From Proteus myxofaciens ATCC 19692 (GTDB lineage: Bacteria > Pseudomonadota > Gammaproteobacteria > Enterobacterales > Enterobacteriaceae), in assembly GCF_001654855.1 (NCBI RefSeq), contig NZ_LXEN01000097.1, forward strand, positions 19,415 through 83,414: a DNA stretch of 64,000 bases, read 5' to 3'. Positions 46,844 through 57,474 of this stretch are shown piece after piece (position 1 is the stretch's first letter; each line of letters opens with the position of its first letter). Both the position numbers and the translations under genes were made by a program. Below the pieces are notes generated by a model. It worked only from the letters and a program-made list of their open reading frames with translations. It made no database searches and was not told the origin of the DNA.

Positions 46844-47563
46844 AATTTTCCTCTAAATACAGAATACAGAGCTATTATTGTTGAGTAGAAATAACGACAT
46901 TTAGTTTACACAAATACAAAACTATTAGTGATGAGGCTAAAATTGAATAGGATAAATGCCTTATTTAAATAGTAAAAAATTACCTTTATGACTCTAATTC
47001 TTTATTTATCTCAAAGTATTGAGATGATATAAATTATATACATATAAAAAATCAGATAATCTGTATAACGATGTATAAATGATTTATTAAGCTATTTTTT
47101 AGGAATTATTTTACGAAATTTTAATATTAGTCTTCCTATTTAGTTTTTTTTTGCCTATCTAGCCTAATCATTATCTTTATTATGATAAAAATTTAGCTGA
47201 TTATATTTTGTTTTTTTTATCATTATTAGATTAACTCACTAATTTTTCTTTTTTCCTTGTTATAAATAAGAGTAATTAAACTAAAAATGGATTATATAAG
47301 TATTTTCGCATTAGCGCTCATAATACATTGATCGTTTATAACGATCAATGTATTTATATTGATAGGTGTTAACTATCATTATTTCTCTTACGATCGGTAT
47401 AAACGATTGGAAATACTAATTAAAAGCGTTTCTAATGTCGCCTAAAGGAAATTTTATTTTATTTTTTATTCGTTAATTACCATCACCTTCTTATACCTAT
47501 TTATACCTAAATAGGATTAACGGTATTTTATTTAAAAATATTAATACGGGGCGAGATATTCTT
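46844..47563. other. 720-bp AT-rich gap with a palindrome
   Basis: No gene is seen. The DNA is extremely AT-rich, with a perfect inverted repeat near 47322-47354 and a related motif shortly after. It probably holds the promoter region of the broken HTH gene. Confidence 0.4.
47322..47354. repeat. Perfect 15-bp inverted repeat, probable operator
   Basis: AATACATTGATCGTT and its exact reverse complement are separated by three bases. The inner 18 bases (47328-47345) match 16 of 18 positions of the motif before the XRE gene at 6628. A partial copy (ACGATCGGTATAAACGAT) follows within 60 bases. With no T-run it is more likely a protein-binding site than a terminator. Confidence 0.7.
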
Positions 47564-47839
47564 ATGAAAATAGCCGATATTGAATATCTAAATAATATCC
47601 CACTATCTCGTTGTGTAGGGAGATTAATTAGAATGATGCGTATTCAGAAAGGATTAACAGGATCTGAATTAGCCAAGTAAGTTCATTTAAGCCAACAACA
47701 AATTTCACGGTATGAGCTTGGGCAAACTAAGTTTCAATTAGATATTTTATTACGATTATTCTTTGCACTTAATATGAATGAAAAAGAAATAGAAAGTTTT
47801 TTTTCGTTTGTTACTGAGCGAATGAGAAAAATAATATAA
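47564..47839 (+). pseudogene. MrpJ-type HTH regulator with one nonsense codon
   Basis: A 91-codon frame is interrupted only by TAA at 47678-47680 (codon 39), inside the HTH. The product would read L-T-G-S-E-L-A-K, stop, V-H-L-S-Q-Q-Q-I-S-R-Y-E-L-G-Q-T-K, a close match to the MrpJ signature S-Q-Q-x-x-S-R-Y-E. A single base change (for example AAA or CAA to TAA) explains it. MrpJ-type proteins repress flagellar genes and adjust adhesion in Proteus. It precedes a lipoprotein and an adhesin gene that are also broken. Confidence 0.85.
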
Positions 47840-47980
47840 ATAAAAATTTATTCAGATAATTATCTTAAATAGAAAATAAAAATATCTTTCATAACGTTGA
47901 TTTATAACATCAACGTTATCTCTCTATCGGCATAGTAATACCGGTATTATTTTTATAACCATAATATGGGATGTCTTAAC

Positions 47981-48445
47981 ATGAAAAAACGTCTAGTTTT
48001 CGTGATGTTTGCGTCATTGGCTTTAGCTGCGTGCAACTCTGCGCCACAAAAAAAAGTGACTTCAGGGGTATCAAAACCTAATGCTCCTAAAACAGCCACT
48101 ATTTCGACGAATAGTGAAACAAATTTAGCGGCAACAGCGTATGCCCAAAATAAACAATCTCTTTCTCAAGGTATCGTTATCGCTTCAACACGTAATGCGT
48201 GCGTAGACAATTTTAATTTCCTTAAAGGGCTGAATCAAAATCAGTTTGATAATTATTCTACTGATTATAGCAAAATCAATTAAAACTATAATTTCTTGAA
48301 TATTAATAAAGAAATTATGGATAAAGACTCAAAAGAATTATTAACAATGACCTTGAATAAAAAATTAGACATGTTATGCGCAAAAGTACAGTACGCAGGT
48401 TTCACCGGCGTTAAAGACCGCCTGAAAGCATTGTCTTCCATCTGA
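47981..48445 (+). pseudogene. Lipoprotein with one nonsense codon, paralogue of 45913
   Basis: The frame starts M-K-K-R-L-V-F with a lipobox L-A-A-C and runs to TGA at 48443, interrupted only by TAA at 48281-48283 (codon 101). The parts before and after the stop both align with the intact lipoprotein at 45913: N-A-C-V-D to N-S-C-I-D before it, and N-Y-N-F-L-N-I-N-K-E-I-M-D-K-D to N-E-Y-H-F-L-R-I-N-S-E-I-M-D-S-D across it. Intact length would be 154 residues. Suppression of the stop cannot be excluded. An in-frame ATG 15 bases upstream is an alternative start. Confidence 0.8.
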
Positions 48446-48533
48446 TCTTTTGACGACAACCAATCTTTTGACCATCTAATATTATTCTCTGGTAATAATT
48501 AATTTCCGGAGAGCTTTTTATCCGAGGTATTTT

Positions 48534-51500
48534 ATGTCGTCTTCGACTTCATCATCACATTATTATCGGAAAAATATGCGGTTGACGGCTTTTATTTTGC
48601 TGTTTTTCCAGATTTTTTTCCCCATTTCTATTTCTTTTTCTGCGGTGGCCCGTGCATCTGAAAGAACTGAGGCCAATATTAGTACTGATGACATGATAAA
48701 TACAATGAGTGGTATCCGGTCACTAATGGAAGATAGTTCTTCCTCTGGATCTCCATCTCCTCAATCAGTACCACCGGCTAGACATGGTTCACTTCCTGAA
48801 CAAGATATTTCAGGAAAATTGTTGCCAGAGAAACAAGATAATTCAGTACATCAAGATGATATTCTGAGTGCATTGCCTACGTTAGGACTAAAAGACAGTC
48901 CAACTGAAAATACTGAAATGCGTGTCGCCGGTGGGGGCATCACAAGCAGGGCAATTATTATCATCGGATAATGCTGTCGATGCTTCTATAGGCTATGCTC
49001 GCAGCATAGGTGAAAATTTAATTAATCATGACTGGCTTAATCTGGTGGGGCATGCTCGTTTCCAGTTTGGCAGTAATAAACAAGGGGATGCAGATTTATT
49101 AGTCCCGCTAATTGATAATCCTAACAGCCTGTTTTTTTCACAGCTCGGATTGCGTGCTAACAGTGAACGGACAACCTCTAACCTCGGTCTGGGATATCGC
49201 CAGTATCAAAATGGCTGGATGTGGGGAGGAAATAGTTTCTATGACTATGATATTACCGGCGGTAACTCCCGTATTGGACTCGGTGGTGAATTATGGGCGG
49301 ATTATCTGAAACTTACTGTGAATGGTTATCTTCGAATCACAGACTAGCATCAGTCCGATTTACATCAAATGCGAGATTATGACGAGCGTCCTGCAAATGG
49401 ATTTGATATTCGTGCAGAGGGTTATCTACCTGATTATCCTCAGATTGGTGCATTTGCAAAATATGAACAGTACTTTGGTGATGGTGTAAATTTATCCAAT
49501 ACAGCCTCATCCAATGAACTGAAAAATAATCCTTCTGTTTCTACTTTCGGCCTGAGTTATACTCCAATCCCGCTTATCACGTTTAAAGGTCAAACATCTC
49601 GCGGCGATTCGAGTGATAGCCAAGTAGGTATGGAGCTTTCATATCGTTTTGGTGTACCGTTATCACAGCAATTGAAGGCAGAAAATGTTGATCTCATGCG
49701 TAGCTTGGCAGGTAACCGTTACGAATTTGTTGATAGAAATTACAATATTGTGATGCAGTATCGTAAGCAGGAATTGTTAACTATTTCACTGCCAGACAAT
49801 GCGACTGCGGAGGCGGCAGAAATCTTGCCAGTGACTGTTTCCGTTTCCAAATCCAAATACGGACTTAAAAATGTTGCTTGGACCGCACCAGAGCTGATTG
49901 CTGCTGGCGGAAAAATACACATTACATCTAGGGATGCAATTAACTTAACATTACCTGCGTATGTCTTTACTGATAATACACGGACACCACAACAATATCG
50001 TCTCTCCGCCGTAGCGACAGATAATGAAGGAAATCAATCAAATACGGCAGTAATGCTGATTAACGTGAAGCCTTCTCAAGAAACGGTGACTTCATTAGTA
50101 TTATCATCACAAAACAATACAACAGTGGTGGCTAATAATAATGACACTTATGAAGCAGTTGCTGTAGTCAAAAATGAAAAAGGCGAAGCCTTATCAGATA
50201 GGGATATCACATTTATCGTATCTGGTTTTACTGAGAGAGATAATAATAAAGTCACTCTGAATGGTGGTAATGGAGATACAAATCAACCTGTTACGGTTAA
50301 AACTGACAGTAATGGACGAGCTGTTATCACAATAAAAAGTGGCGTCTCAGGGAAAGGAACACTAAAAGCCGTGATGCAAAACGGAAATTCACGTGTAACC
50401 TCATTAAGTTTTAAAGCGGACAGTGATAATCCTAGCGTAGAATTTTCAAAATTTGTTGTTTCACCGGAAATTATTAAAGCAGATGGCGTACAGACGTCGA
50501 CCTTAAAATTAACGTTAGTTGATGGTAATAAAAATCCTATTCTTGAGGATGGATCTGATTACGTTATTTTTTCTTCGCCATTGGTAGATACCAATATTAC
50601 CAAAACAAATATTGAAAACGGTGTTTATACGGGAAGAATTTCAGGAACTAAAGCTGGCGATGCCATCATTTCAGTCTCGGTGGGGAATAAACCTTTTGCA
50701 ATAACACCGAAGGTGGTCAAATTATTACCATCGACTCCTGCGCAGGCATACTCCTCTATTAAAATTGACAAGACGAGTTATAAAGCAGGAGAAGAGATAA
50801 AGGTAACCGTCACATTAAAAGATGCAAATGAGAACAATGTTGATAAACAGGAAACAACACTGAGTTCATCAAATGCAGTAACTGTCAAAAATGCAATAGA
50901 AAAAGCGGGAAGTAACTGGGTTTATACCACAGACGGTCAGTATACCAGAACATATCTAGCCCAGACTGCTGGCATTAACCTTAATGCGAGTTTGGCATGG
51001 AGTGAGTGGACCAAACGCTCCCAAAATTATGATATTACTGCGGGTAAAGCGGTGGCCGCTAACTCTACCATTATTGTTGATAATTCTACCTATACGTCAG
51101 GTAGTGATATTGATGTATCTGTGACGTTACAGGATAGTCAGAGTAATGGGATCAATGATATAGCTACGGCTAGAAATTATTTAAATGCCGTTACTGTAGC
51201 GAATGCGTCAGAGAAAAATGGTACTGACTGGAGTTACACCGCTAACAGTCAAGGCGAATACACGCGCACATACAAGGTGGATAAAACCGGTACTCATTTG
51301 AAGGCTGGATTAGGTCTACTCAATATTTTGTCAGAGGAATATGCCATTACCGCCGGTGATGCTGTAGCAGATAAATCAGCGCTGGAGGTTGATAAAACCA
51401 GTTATGTCGCTGGAAATGATATTAAGGTCTCAGTAACGTTGCAAGATAATGCAGGCAATGGGATCAACAATATTACAACAGCGCAGACATACCTGAATGC

Positions 51501-54500
51501 GGTGAAAGTGCCGAATGCAGATGAACAAGGCCAATGGACATATACAGCCAATAGCCAAGGCGGCTATACCCGAACGTATAAAGCCATTGTTGCAGAGACA
51601 GGGCTGAAATCGACATTAAATATTAATACATTAACGCTAGCATCTAGTCGTTATGATATTACGGCGAGTGATGCGGTAGCGGATAAGTCAGAGATCAAGG
51701 TTGATAAAGCAAGTTATATCGCAGGCAATAATATTCAGGTCACGGTAACGTTACAAGATAGTGAAAGTAACGGGATCAACGATTTAGCGACTGCACAGAC
51801 ATACCTCAATGCTGTGACAGTACCGAACTCTGAAGGACAAGGGAAATGGACGTATACGCCGAGCAGTAAAGGTGAATACACGCGTACATACTTAGCCGGC
51901 AAAATCGGTAAACAATTGAAGGCCGAACTGACGGCTCTGAAAATTATGTCGCCAGAATATGCAATAACCGCAGGTGAACCAACGACTGACCATTCTGGTA
52001 TCAAGGTTGATAAAGTAAGTTATGTCTCGGGTAGTGATATTCAGGTCACGGTAACGTTGCAAGATAGTGCAAGTAACGGTATCAACGATTTGACGACAGC
52101 ACAGACATACCTCAATGGTGTGACGGTGCAAAATGCTGATGGACAAGGAAACTGGACGAATACCCCGAATAGCCAAGGTGAGTACACGCGCACATACCTT
52201 GCGGGTAAATCGGGAACACAATTGAAGGCAGAGCAAGGCTCACTGAAAATTGCGTCAGCGCAATATACGATCACCGCAGGTAAACCGACGACAGATCACT
52301 CAGGCGTGAAGGTGGACAAAGCAAGTTATGTCGCTGGTAGTAATATTAACGTCACGGTAACGTTACAAGATAGTGCGAGTAACGGTATCAACGATTTGAC
52401 GACAGCACAGACATACCTCGATGCTGTGATAGTTCCGAATGCTGATGGAAAAGGAGTCTGGACGTATACACCGAATAGCCAAGGTGAGTACACTCGATCA
52501 TTCCTCGCAGACAAAGCCGCTAAACACTTGAAAGCGGAGCTAAATCCACTGAAGGTAACGTCAGAAGAATATGAAATCATCGAGGGTGATGCAGTAACTG
52601 ATAAATCAAGGGTGGAAGTTGACAAAACACTCTATATCTCTGGTAGTGACATTCAGGTTTCAGTGACGCTTCAGGACAATATGGGGAATGGAATTAACAA
52701 TATTGTCGCCGCAAAGGCTTATCTAGATACGATCGTTGTCGCGAATGCATCCGTTAAAAATGGCACTGGCTGGAATTATATTAAAGGGAGTCAAGGAGAA
52801 TATAGTCAGACATATAAAGCGGGTAAACCTGGTATAGGTTTGAAAGCGGAGCTGAGTGCACTGAAGATTATGTCAGCAGAATATGCGATCAACGCGGGTG
52901 AACCTGCAACCGATAAATCAGGGATCACGGTTGATAAAGTAAGTTATGTCTCGGGTAGTGATATTCAGGTCACGGTAACGTTGCAAGATGGCGAAAGTAA
53001 CGGGATCAACGATTTGGCGACGGCTCAGACATACCTCGATACTGTGACGGTACCGAATGCTGATGTAAAAGGAGACTGGACGTATACGCTGAATAGCGAA
53101 GGTGAATATACGCGCACATACCTTGCGGGTAAAGCCGGTACACAACTGAAAGCCGAGCTTAGTTCGCTGAAGATATCATCAGCACAATACGCGATCACCG
53201 CGGATAAACCGACGACAGATCACTCAGGCATAAAGGTTGACAAAGCAAGTTATGTTTCTGGTAATGATATTCAGGTCACGGTCACGTTACAAGACAGTGC
53301 AAGTAACGGGATCAACGATTTGGCGACAGCACAGACATACTTGAATGAAGTAATGGTGCCGAATGCTGATGGACAAGGGAAATGGACGTATACGTCGAAT
53401 AGCCAAGGTGAATATACACGGACATACCATGCAGGCAAAATCGGTCAGCAATTGAAGGCTGAACTGACGGCTCTGAAAATTATGTCGTCAGAATATGCGA
53501 TAACTACAGGTGAACCAACGACTGACCATTCTGGAGTTAAGGTGGACAAAGCAAGTTATGTCGCTGGTAGTGATATTAACGTCACGGTAACGTTACAAGA
53601 TAGTGTGGGTAACGGTATCAATGATTTGACGACAGCACAGACATACCTCGATGCTGTGACAGTACCGAATGCTGATGAACAAGGGAAATGGACGTATACC
53701 CCGAGCAGTGAAGGTGAATACACGCGTACATACCAGGCTGGTAAAGTGGGTACACAATTGAAAGCCGGATTAGGTTTACTTAATATTACATCAGCGGAAT
53801 ATGCAATCACCGAGGGTAAACCGGTAACCGATAAGTCAGAGGTTAAGGTCGACAAAGCAAGTTATATTTCTGGTAGTGATATTCAGGTCACGGTCACGTT
53901 ACAAGACAGTGCAAGTAACGGGATCAACGATTTGGCGACAGCACAGACATACTTGAATGAAGTAATGGTGCCGAATGCTGATGGACAAGGAGAATGGACG
54001 TATACGTCGAATAGCCAAGGTGAATACACACGGACATACCATGCAGGCAAAATCGGTCAGCAATTGAAGGCCGAACTGACGGCTCTGAAAATTATGTCGT
54101 CAGAATATGCGATAACTACAGGTGAACCAACGACTGACCATTCTGGAATCAAGGTGGACAAAGCAAGTTATGTCGCTGGCAGTGATATCAAGGTCACGGT
54201 GACGTTGCAAGATAGTGCTAGCAATGGGATCAACACACTGGAGGCAGCACAGACATACCTTGATGCTGTGACAGTACCGAATACTGATGGACAAGGGAAA
54301 TGGACGTATACCCCAAGCAGTGAAGGTGAGTACACGCGCACATATCTTGCAGGTAAAGCCGGTACACAACTGAAAGCAGAGCTTAGTTCGCTGAAGATAG
54401 CATCAGCACAATACGCGATCACCGCGGATAAACCGACGACAGATCACTCAGGCGTAAAGGTTGACAAAGCAAGTTATGTTTCTGGCGGTGATATTAACGT

Positions 54501-55775
54501 CACGGTAACGTTACAAGATAGTCTAAGCAACGGGATCAACGATTTGGCGACAGCACAGACATACCTCGATACTGTGACGGTACCGAATGCTGATGTAAAA
54601 GGAGACTGGACGTATACGCCGAATAGCCAAGGTGAATACACTCGGGTATACCAAGCGATAACATCAGGTACACACTTAAAAGCAGAACTGAGTTCATTGA
54701 ATATTGCCTCTGAGGAATATTCAATCATACCGGGTGATGCTGTAGCTGATAAATCAAAAATTAACGTTGATAATTCAGTCTATATCCTTGGTCGTGATAT
54801 TAAAGTCTCGGTGACATTGCAAGATAGCATGGGTAATGGGATCAATGATCAAACGGTTGCAGATGCTTATTTGAAGACCGTGGCCATACCTAATGCTGAT
54901 GGAAAAGACGCATGGCAATATACGAAGGATAGTAAAGGTGAATATACACGGACTTATACTGCTAAATCTGAAAGTGCAAAAGGTGGATTTTTAAATGCAA
55001 CGTTATCTTTAACCAAGGATAAGTCGATAACATCGCAAAATTATTACATCACTGATCTTTATTTTAAAAAATTGGATTTCGTTTATTTTGATAAAGATGC
55101 GAATAGTGGTAACGGTGGACTTGTAGCCGTAGGAAGTACGGCGCTATATACAAAAACTGATATAACGGTTACCGCATCTTTTAAAGATAATCATGAAAAT
55201 GATTTATTACCACCAGATGGATATCCAATTGATTGGTCTATTAAAAAGAATATGGATATTTCTGTAGATACGCCAACTTATACTAAAAATGGAGTGGCTG
55301 TCACACAAATGAAAGGTGATAAATTAGTTTTAGAAAGTGATGGTGTTTCCTTAACATCTTCAACTAAGAATGACAGTTTATCAGCACCGCTGGCTTTCTT
55401 CGGTGAGGCAACTATTACACCAGTTAACAGCTCGGTTTATACGGAACAGCAGGTAGGTGAGCAGCTAAAAGTGAATAGGGCTATCCTTATTAAAAGTTCA
55501 GATTGGCTCTGGTTTATTCAAATTCATCTACCAACCGGCGATGAATATAAAAATAAAGTTGTTGCTATTAGTATGGGATCTTCTTGGGCTACTAGGTTAT
55601 ATTTAGGTGATAAAGAGAGCAACTATTATGTAGTGACCATTTATATAATTATAAAACGATTGACGGCTTTAACTGGAAGTTAGTGGGGAATCCGAGCGGA
55701 GAAACCAGGCCGACGGTAGATGGCGGTAATGGGATATGTAAGGAAGCTTCAGATCAACCAAGTACCAATTTTTAA
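48534..55775 (+). pseudogene. Giant invasin/intimin-type inverse autotransporter, broken at three sites
   Basis: About 2,414 codons in all. The order is a long signal peptide, a Ser/Pro-rich stretch, an inverse-autotransporter beta-barrel (from S-S-D-N-A-V-D-A-S-I-G-Y-A-R to about 49760), Ig-like (Big_1) domains, then 14 repeats of about 102 residues and a distinct C-terminal domain. Such proteins anchor in the outer membrane by the N-terminal barrel and display the Ig-like stalk for adhesion. Lesions: an extra G in the G5 run at 48933-48937; TAG at 49345-49347 where relatives have Trp (T-D-W-H-Q-S-D); and a one-base loss near 55636-55640, after which the other frame continues H-L-Y-N-Y-K-T-I-D-G-F-N-W-K to TAA at 55773. 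The barrel lesions prevent display. Confidence 0.85.
50755..55050 (+). repeat. Fourteen Ig-like repeats of about 306 bp in the invasin
   Basis: The K-V-D-K-A-S-Y-V-(A/S)-G-S-D-I-x-V-T-V-T-L-Q-D-S unit opens each repeat; I count 14. Units 3-13 are alike in both protein and DNA, while units 1, 2 and 14 diverge. A block around 53267-53545 recurs 612 bases later (two units) with only a few differences, and another near 53131 recurs 1,224 bases later (four units), so units have been copied or converted recently. Confidence 0.9.
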
Positions 55776-56299
55776 TTTGGTTGGTTTGATAAAACCTATG
55801 ACTAGATATTTTTAGTTAAAGGCTAATTTTCTCGAATACATTGTTGGGTATCTTTGTACAAAGATAGATGAACAGAATTTCTTAAGGCGAGTCTTGGCCT
55901 AAACAAAGAGTTTTCTATCTGATAGTATTACCATCAATGATTCTTTCTACTCTTAGTATAATCCTCTAGGAAGTAATATTCCTGGAGGATTATTTTTTGA
56001 ACGTATCTATACTTCACTTCATTTATTTCAATATTGAGCAATGCAATAGTTGATACTCTACGTTGCTACGCTATCTTTTTAAATTACAACCAAAAACCTT
56101 ATTGTGATAAACACACCGTTGTTTCAATTGAGCAAGATATTTTTTGTCCATTGAAGAACAAAACCCCTAATCGTTGGAAATTCAACTTTCGGGGTGAGCT
56201 TTACATTAATACGGGAAAAAATTGGTTTAATTATTTGATTTAACGGTAAATTAAATTTAGATTTGTAGATCAGTATAATGCATAAAATAACGATAGTGG
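55776..56299. other. 520-bp gap between the invasin remnant and fadA
   Basis: Apart from a terminator at 55959-55997 no feature is clear. A 69-codon frame at 56034-56243 has no ribosome site and no recognisable motif, so I do not call it a gene. Confidence 0.4.
55959..55997 (+). terminator. Intrinsic terminator downstream of the invasin
   Basis: TAATCCTCTAGGAA pairs with TTCCTGGAGGATTA with one G-T pair and is followed by T6. It is about 185 bases after the restored invasin stop codon. Confidence 0.8.
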
Positions 56300-57463
56300 C
56301 TAAACTCGTTCTATAATGGTTGCGATCCCTTGACCTAACCCAATACACATAGTGGCTAAGCCTAAATGTGCATCTTTTCTTTCCATAATGTTGAGTAATG
56401 ATGTGGTGATCCGAGAACCTGAACACCCTAGTGGGTGACCTAAAGCGATAGCACCACCATTTAAATTGATTTTATCATCAAGGCTATCAAGCAAGTTCAT
56501 CTTTTTCATACAAGCTAATGATTGTGCAGCAAATGCTTCATTAAGCTCAAATATATCAATATCTTTTAAGGTTAATCCCGCTTTTTTCAGTGCAATTTCT
56601 GTCGCAGGTACTGGACCATATCCCATAATTGCAGGATCACACCCTGTTACTGCCATTGAGCGAATAATTGCACGAGGTTTTAAATTATTCTCTCTAGCAT
56701 AGCGCTCACTAGTAATAAACATGGCAGATGCACCATCAGAAACAGCGGATGAATTCCCCGCAGTTACAGAGCCTGTCACGGGATCAAACACGGGTTTGAG
56801 TTTTGCGAGATCTTCAAGACTTGGGTTATAACGAATAACTTCATCATTTTTAACGCTAACATAGTTACCTGTAGCATCATGACCATTGATCGCTATGATT
56901 TCGTTATCAAAATAACCTTTTTGTGTCGCTAATGCGGCTAAATGGTGTGAGCGATAAGCAAACTTATCTTGTTCTTCACGCGATACATCAAATTTCTTAC
57001 TGAGCATTTCAGCTGTTAAACCCATAGAAAATGAGGCTTTCGCGACAGAAAGGTTAAGTGATGGATTAAAATCAGCGTTATATGTCATTGGGATATGACC
57101 CATATGTTCAACGCCACCAATTAATGCAACTTGACTATCACCAACCATAATTTGACGTGCGCCATCATGCAAGGCTTGCATTGATGAACCACATAATCTA
57201 TTTACGGTTACGGCAGGTACTCTATGTGGTAGTTCAGCTAATAATGCGGCATTACGTGCAATATTAAAGCCTTGCTCTAAAGTTTGTTGTACACAACCCC
57301 AAATAACATCACCAATATCATTAGGATTGATGTTAGGGTTACGTTGGAGTAGCGCTTGCATCAATTGTGCAGATAGATTTTCAGCACGAACATGACGAAA
57401 AATTCCACCTTTTGAGCGCCCCATAGGAGTACGAATACCATCAATTATGACAACCTTTTCCAT
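56300..57463 (-). CDS. fadA: 3-ketoacyl-CoA thiolase (beta-oxidation)
   Basis: The 387-residue thiolase performs the last step of fatty-acid beta-oxidation. The active Cys is in [11 protein letters not shown], the C-terminal proton-exchange Cys in M-C-I-G-L-G-Q-G, and the conserved His in [15 protein letters not shown]. coli FadA is also 387. It follows fadB by 11 bases, forming the alpha2beta2 complex operon fadBA. Confidence 0.97.
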   Translation of the reverse strand: MEKVVIIDGIRTPMGRSKGGIFRHVRAENLSAQLMQALLQRNPNINPNDIGDVIWGCVQQTLEQGFNIARNAALLAELPHRVPAVTVNRLCGSSMQALHDGARQIMVGDSQVALIGGVEHMGHIPMTYNADFNPSLNLSVAKASFSMGLTAEMLSKKFDVSREEQDKFAYRSHHLAALATQKGYFDNEIIAINGHDATGNYVSVKNDEVIRYNPSLEDLAKLKPVFDPVTGSVTAGNSSAVSDGASAMFITSERYARENNLKPRAIIRSMAVTGCDPAIMGYGPVPATEIALKKAGLTLKDIDIFELNEAFAAQSLACMKKMNLLDSLDDKINLNGGAIALGHPLGCSGSRITTSLLNIMERKDAHLGLATMCIGLGQGIATIIERV

Positions 57464-57474
57464 TTCATCTCTCC

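Noticed and set aside
47322..47354. Palindrome considered as an intrinsic terminator or recombinase inversion site
   Set aside because: No T-run follows, and no second inverted copy or adjacent recombinase gene exists, so a protein-binding site is more likely.
48933..48937. G5 run as a classical phase-variation tract
   Set aside because: Five bases is short for a slippage switch, and a separate nonsense codon at 49345 would keep the gene off whichever way the run slips.
51735..54728. Series of 60-114 codon minus-strand frames inside the invasin repeats
   Set aside because: They recur in register with the 306-bp repeats and are antisense shadows of the repeat coding sequence.
56034..56243. 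69-codon frame between the invasin terminator and fadA
   Set aside because: No Shine-Dalgarno and no family resemblance. It could be a fragment of an old mobile-element gene, but I see no ends or motifs to support it.
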